A stretch of 64,000 nucleotides of DNA from Ephydatia muelleri (taxonomy: Eukaryota > Porifera > Demospongiae > Spongillida > Spongillidae): assembly GCA_013339895.1 (NCBI GenBank), contig JABACO010000109.1, forward strand, positions 39,622 to 103,621, in the 5' to 3' direction. Below, in pieces: positions 58,495-64,000 of the stretch; positions within the stretch are counted from its first letter, which is position 1; each line of letters starts with the position of its first letter. The notes under the pieces are model-generated. The model saw only the letters and a list, made by a program, of their open reading frames with translations. It did not search any database and was not told where the DNA came from. A program made the position numbers and the translations under genes.

Positions 58495-58532
58495 CCGAAA
58501 CCAGAGATAATAGATATTATCTCTGCCGAAAC
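58495..58532. mobile_element. 24-bp micro-palindrome flanked by 7-bp direct repeats CCGAAAC
   Basis: CAGAGATAAT - 4 nt - ATTATCTCTG at 58502-58525 between perfect CCGAAAC copies (58495-58501, 58526-58532). It has the same arms as the unit at 28943-28968, a different target and a different centre length. Confidence 0.75.
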
Positions 58533-60527
58533 AAAGCTCGCGATGTTGAGGGATCACGATGTGGCAGAATCGAGAGAGCAACTAGATGACCGGACTCATA
58601 AAATATAGTTCAGTTGGCAGTCGATATGATAAAAGAGGTACGAACCGAAAACCTTCTATTCCACGAGTGCGTGGTGTAGCAGGCAAACACAGAGATCAGA
58701 CTTCATCCTATGCATCAGAAGGTTTGCTGTTGAATAGGTTGCTCTAGATGTCCTAGATGTGGCACATAAATTAGAGCCATCATCAGTTGTGCACTTGTCC
58801 TATGATAAAAACGGAAGGCACTACACTACCTCCACTCCAGCAAATTTTCTGGTGGTCAGGTGTGCCTTCCATTTATTATAGCCTAGGTTGATATGTATGT
58901 GGGTGTGACATTACATGTACATGTTCTGTAAATGTACCAGTTATGCCATATGATGACATCAATTGCTCCTTACCTTATGCAGTAGTCTCTCCATCCTTCA
59001 TCAGTATGTGCGTCCTCTTGGTAGATGTTTGTGGAGCTGTAATATGTCCATCACCCTTTACATAAATTGCAAAACAATAGTGGGTGGATCTCGGGTAGAT
59101 TATTGGTAATGTCAATATTAAGACACTATTCAGAAATTCTATACACTTAAGATGGTCTTATTCTCTTTTCTTTAGCCACCAAAAGGGCTTCTGCACACTA
59201 CAGCATTGCTGGACTTTAGCACTGTGCTGATCTATTCAAAAACTGTGACCAAGTATGCTGATTATTCGTGAGTTCGTGATTTGCATGGTGAAAGAATAAA
59301 TGTGGCACTTTCTAAATCATGTGTTTGCCTATTGACATCTTATTCTCGATAATGCCGAGGTACTGACTTTCTTGGGAATTGGTCTGGCATGCATCTGCCT
59401 GATTAGCTTGAACTTATCCCCTTCCCTATGGCTGAACGTCAACTTTACAGGTGTCACTGTGTTTCTCAACAGTGATGACAACAGTAACTGTGTACAGGCA
59501 CCGAAGTGAGAAAGAGGTACAAAAGGAGTATCTCTGATGTCAGTTAAACGAGAGAGAGAAGCTACGCAAATAAATGCAAAGTAACAATGAGAAAGCATAT
59601 TAGATGAAATTCGAGCCTATATCCACAGTGTGCCAAGTGTTTGTACCATTTCAAATCACAAATCCTTGACAGCATTGTGTGCAATGGGATTGCAGAATCT
59701 CATGATGCTCCTAACATTGCCATGAAATATGCTGATCAATTTTAGCAAGGATGGACTTTTCTATGCTGGTACTATTGATCAAAGTGCAAGCAATGTTCTT
59801 AGGTGACGGTGTTTGAAGCAACATACGCAACATTTGAGCCGAACTTTTATGCTGGTTGGGCTCATACAAAAAAAAACATGCACCCAGAGCTCTCCTTCAA
59901 GGTTAGCAATATCATCCAAGAATGTTGGAAAGCAGGAGACAATAAAGAACTTGGTAGTGTTCAGATATCAGCTGATGGTGTTTTTGTCTATGCCAGATTG
60001 GATGAATTGCAGCTGCAGAAGGCAATTCGACTAAGTTCCTCGTCCTGGAAAGATAAGGGCAGTTGTAACAAAGAATTGGTAGCAAACACAGGCAGAATCT
60101 GTTGGTAAGAAGAAACGCGAAAGGCCTCATGCAGATGATTGTAGCAGAGTATGGAGAAAAGAAGGTTAAGGTATCCATCCTACCAGGATTGTGACATGCA
60201 AAGCACCTCACAAAGTGGATGAGCTTGAGCTTCAAGCCTATCTTTGCCATCACAGACTGAAAAAAAATCTGAGCTCATCATTCGTATCAAGGAACACATG
60301 GAAAAAATCCAAAAATGAATTTTTTTTAGTAAGGGACCATTTTGTGGTTTTTATGAGTTCCACAAAATGTGATGGGCTTAAAAAGTGCTCGAATTTCACA
60401 AACGTGGTGTTAAGATATATAGTACAGTAGCTAAATAAACACTCAATTTGTATCCATCATGAGTCGCAAGACTGGAGATGGCTTGTCATTATCCAAGCGA
60501 CACGCTACACAGCTGTATTGTCTTGTG
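58533..60527. other. no recognisable gene
   Basis: A frame at 59803-60108 (101 codons, FEPNFYAGWAHTKKN...) is open but matches nothing I know. Otherwise non-coding. Confidence 0.4.
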
Positions 60528-60665
60528 TCATGGTGACTTGCACTGCATTCCGCAGTTTGGCATTTGCGAAGTGCGCAACTTGCTAGTTGCACGGTATAGC
60601 AACGGCAATGAAAGGCCATATGCCTGCGTCAACTGCCACGAGCCATTTTTGATAAGATGGCAGGT
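60528..60665 (+). CDS. unidentified small coding-like segment, paralogue of 57978-58130
   Basis: LHCIPQFGICEVRNLLVARY...CVNCHEPFLIRWQ is followed by GTGGGTAT, a possible donor at 60663. Cys pairs (CVNC) hint at metal binding. It is paired with the minus-strand copy 2.5 kb to the left. Identity unknown. Confidence 0.3.
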
Positions 60666-61469
60666 GGGTATACCTGTATAAGACATCTCACGATGTGTGC
60701 GTGTGGTGGTGTGTGTGTGTGTGTGTGTGACTATTATAATATCTAAGAACACGCAGGCCTCTGTTAAATCTGGGGTCACCATTGGCGGACGTTCAAAAGA
60801 GGTGCTACACCCAGGGGCGATGCTGCCTAAATCATCTCCAAAATGTCCACAGTAAGTGACGATGTGTATCATTGTAATGCTGATTTTCCATTGTGCCAGT
60901 ACCTTGGCAAGCTCACAGTACATGTAATTGTTGCTAGTGCAATTGTCTTTATTCATTTGCCCAGTTTGGATACCCATCATGACAAACACAGTACAAGATG
61001 TGTGGGATCATTGTGGGATCATTAGAGAATGGTTCTCATGGCAACAGGCTATTGAGATGGGGTCTAGCTGTATGGTACCTGTAAATATTGATGCTGAGCA
61101 CCACATCCACAGAGTATGAGTAATAAGGGATTGTAAATAAAACTTTCCATGCAGTCTTGGTTCAGGCTATACTAACTAAGCCTTTAGCATTAATAAATGA
61201 AAAAGAAGGAAGTATTAGAATGCTATTAGATGGTTGCAATGGTCCAGTATTTATTATCAAACTGTATCGTAAGTGTGCGTACGACTTGCCTTCTGCAGAC
61301 ATCCACCATCCAACCACTGAACATGCTCCAGGTTCCATACGCCGTAAGTCATATTATGATTGCTCTTTTCTGTCTGCAATGAACTCAGCCGATGAAAATA
61401 TATTTGAAATGGCCATGAGAATACATAATAAGGTTTTTTTACAAGCATTTTCTCGTGAATCGTACATTA
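60666..61469. other. no recognisable gene; small GT microsatellite
   Basis: (GT)n at 60700-60730. The frame 61157-61474 (105 codons) is open but unrecognised. Confidence 0.4.
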
Positions 61470-62240
61470 AATAATCCATTGGAAGCTACATGGAAAGGCT
61501 TTGATTGGGAGTGCTAGGATTTCACAATTAGCTCAGCCAATGAAGCTTGTGGTGCAATAAAACTGCCTATAGTAGTGTATTGGAATGACGCATAACAAGG
61601 TTCCTAGTAAGGTCGAGTCAATTCTATTTCATCCTCCTCTGAATCTAATACTACAACCAACAATGGCAACTGCATGAATATCCACAGATTGTGAATGCCA
61701 GGATTCAACCATAAGCTCAGCCCATGAAACTCATGATGAATAAGAACTAATCTATAGGAATAACACAAGGCAAGTTTCCTGATAATATTCATTCTCCCTT
61801 GACTCTAAAGCCACTAATGGAAGCTACAAGAATATGCATTGATTGTGAATGCCAGGATGCTTCCATAAGCTCAGCCAAAGAAAAACGTAGGATATAGAAC
61901 TGCCTATACCAATGTATAGGTATAAAACATGTCAAGGTTCCCAGATAAGAGGTGAATCTTATTCATACGCACACTGACATCACTGGATATGCATTGAATG
62001 TAAATAATTGGATTCTTCCCATAAGCTCAGCCAATACTGCGTTTGCACTATAAATGTAGAGGAGTATCATATGACAAGCTTTCTTGAACAGGAGGCAAAT
62101 CATTTTCATCCTCCTCTGAATCTAATACTACAGCCACTATTGGCAGTGATTACGAATGTAAAGATTCTACCAAAAGGTCAGCCAAGTGAACTGCCTATAC
62201 CAATGAATAGGAGTAACAAATACAAGGTTTTCATATCGAA
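61470..62240. repeat. diverged satellite of about 160 bp, 5 units
   Basis: Each unit has TGAATGCCAGGATT, CATAAGCTCAGCCAATG, ACTGCCTATACCAATG and CAAGGTTTCC, then TTTCATCCTCCTCTGAATCT. Key phrases recur near 61515, 61700, 61862, 62022 and 62175. It ends just before the gypsy fossil. Confidence 0.7.
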
Positions 62241-62249
62241 ACTACCCCT

Positions 62250-64000
62250 ACTGGCGACAAACTGACGCTGAAAAAGGCTCTGAGATATCCCAAGCGCTGG
62301 AGACAGAGAGCACAGTTTTGCGGATCTACAGCCTGCCAGCCGCTGTCCCGGTTAGTGTTATAGTCAACGCAGTAGGAAGGCAGCGTAGAGGAGTGAATGA
62401 AGACCCCCGTTAAATGCTTCAGGTGGAGGAAAACACTTGGCGACGGCATGCAAGTTTATAGACGCAGAATGTTTCAACTGTGGCAAGAAAGGTCACACAT
62501 ACAGAGTATGCCGCAGCAAGGGGAAGCCAAGCAAAAGTGCGGGCAAGCGTGGGAGACCTCAGAAGCCACAAAAGGCTAATACAGTGACCACAGAGGGCAA
62601 CTGTATTGTTGAACATTTAATGCTCACCGGAGCTCCAGAGATGCGTCAACTGTTGCTCCATTTGTTGTCTCAGTTCAAGTGGACGAGAAGTATCTAAATA
62701 TGGAGGTGGACACGGGTGCCTTGGTATCACTCATCAGTGAGAGGACATGGCAGGACCTTTGTACTCCTAAACTAAACCCAGCAAAGGTGATTCTACGGTC
62801 TACTCAGGAGAATCCGTCAAGGTGTGGGAAAGTCACAGTACAATACCAAGACCAGAAGAAGAAGCTGAACCTACTGGTAGTAACTGGTGGTGGAACAAGT
62901 CATCTTGGTTGTGATTGGCTACAGCATCTAAAGTTAAACTGGTGTGAACTCAACCATCTACAAAGTGCAGCTAGACTGAAACTGGAGGACGTTCTCAAGA
63001 AGCATGCAGATGTCTTCAAGGAGGAGCTAGGCAAAGTAACAGGGATGGAAATGAAATTCACATGGATCCAGACGCAGCCACAGTGTTTTTCCGTCCTCGT
63101 CCAGTACAATTGGTGTTGAGACCGAAAGTGGAGAGGGAACTGGAGAGATTGGTTCAAGATAAGGTCATCAAACCAGTTCAGTTTTCAGTTTTCTGAGTGG
63201 GCAGCACCCATTTGTCCAGTATGCAAGCCAAATGGTTCTCTGAGGATATGTGGTGACTACAAAGTGACTGTGAACAAGTACGCTAAGACAGAGGAGTATC
63301 CTTGCCCCGCCATCGAAGACCTCGTTGCAGCACTATGGGGTGGTCAAGAATTCACAAAGTTGGATTTGGCTAATGCATACTTGCAATTGCCACTGGGGGA
63401 CAAGTCTATGCAGTATGTGACATAAATACAACAAGAACTGTTCAAGTACAACAGGCTTCCATTTGTTTGTGTAGCATCAGCCACCTGCAATCTTCCAGAG
63501 AACAATAGAGTGTTTACTTCAAGGTATGAAGCACGTGGTTGCCTACATGATGATATTCTCATAACTGGAGAAAAGGGGAGGACCATCTGAAGAATCTGGA
63601 TGAAGTCAAAAGAGACTGGCACAGCAGGAATGTGGTTAAAGGTGGAAAAGTCTCTTTTAGCAGGAGAAGGTAGAATACCTGGGACAATGGCCAAGGTCGG
63701 AGCCATCAAAGAAGAAGCACCAGCACCCAAGGACGAACAGCAGTTGTGCTTGGGTCCTCTTAGGTCTGCCTGAACTATTATGGGAAATTCCTTCAACTTG
63801 TCAACAAAGCTTGCACCTTACATTTCCTCTCTAGAAAAAGGAAAAGGTTGGCAATGACCAAGGTTCACCGGAATGCTTTTGACAGTGCAAAGAAACTGCT
63901 GACGTCATCAAAAGTACTGACTCTTGACAGCAAAAAGAAGTCATCCTGGATGTGATGATCTCCTTACGGAGTTGAGCAGTTGGCCATAAGTTTGCAGATG
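62250..64000 (+). mobile_element. Ty3/gypsy LTR retrotransposon fossil, internal 5' half, cut by the window edge
   Basis: Parts in order on the plus strand: end of gag with a CCHC zinc knuckle (CFNCGKKGHTYRVC, about 62468-62510), aspartic protease region (about 62680-62960) and reverse transcriptase (from about 63050 into 63600 and beyond). The order gag-protease-RT and the RT signature style fit Ty3/gypsy. No LTR is visible; the left one may lie in or before the satellite. It is broken at several places and looks moderately old. Confidence 0.85.

Overview
The window is animal nuclear DNA. It has spliced genes with GT-AG introns, long CA/GT microsatellites, and many eukaryotic transposons (hAT, a MULE-like element, LINEs, a tyrosine-recombinase retroelement, Ty3 and BEL relics). 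The host genes (KIF21-type kinesin tail, kelch, a ROCO-like COR fragment) and the wealth of old elements suggest a marine invertebrate such as a sponge or cnidarian. I cannot place it more closely from sequence alone.

Layout. 1-5032: last exons of a KIF21-family kinesin (coiled coil, linker, WD40 propeller), + strand. 5243-6196: an intronless, CpG-rich kelch gene close downstream. 6.5-14.7 kb: small elements, namely a hAT-like internal-deletion element with 5-bp target duplication, a MITE, a MULE-like element with perfect 9-bp target duplication carrying a RecQ helicase exon, a decayed hAT gene, a microsatellite field, a broken ROCO-type COR fragment and another MITE. 16.5-32.6 kb: a transposon nest. 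A DDE-type DNA transposon (DDE1) holds a composite element E1. E1 holds a second copy of its own family (E2), an autonomous-looking hAT and a 5'-truncated LINE, and the LINE holds a Ngaro/PAT-type retroelement. Several levels can be proved inside the window, because the paralogous copy E2 preserves empty sites.

32.6-39.5 kb: rearranged, partly inverted copies of a proline-rich repetitive coding block joined to a LINE C-terminal endonuclease-like domain. 39.8-40.8 kb: an LTR-kin integrase fossil, a LINE reverse-transcriptase scrap and a 105-bp MITE with perfect 9-bp duplications. 41-48 kb: mostly non-coding, with a diverged satellite and a CATGCCCA-type minisatellite. 48.2-53.0 kb: DDE2, a decayed relative of DDE1 with long inverted repeats. 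53-62 kb: little recognisable apart from a hairpin MITE, another LINE C-terminal fragment, a 24-bp micro-palindrome with 7-bp direct repeats, and a 160-bp satellite. 62.25 kb to the end: 5' half of a Ty3/gypsy fossil, cut by the window edge.

The host genes do not form a pathway. The main biology here is the mobile DNA: five element types with readable target-site duplications, two tiny palindromes that look like the smallest mobile units of a hAT-like family, and a gene-carrying MULE-like element. Identities rest on motif recognition by eye; no database search was run.
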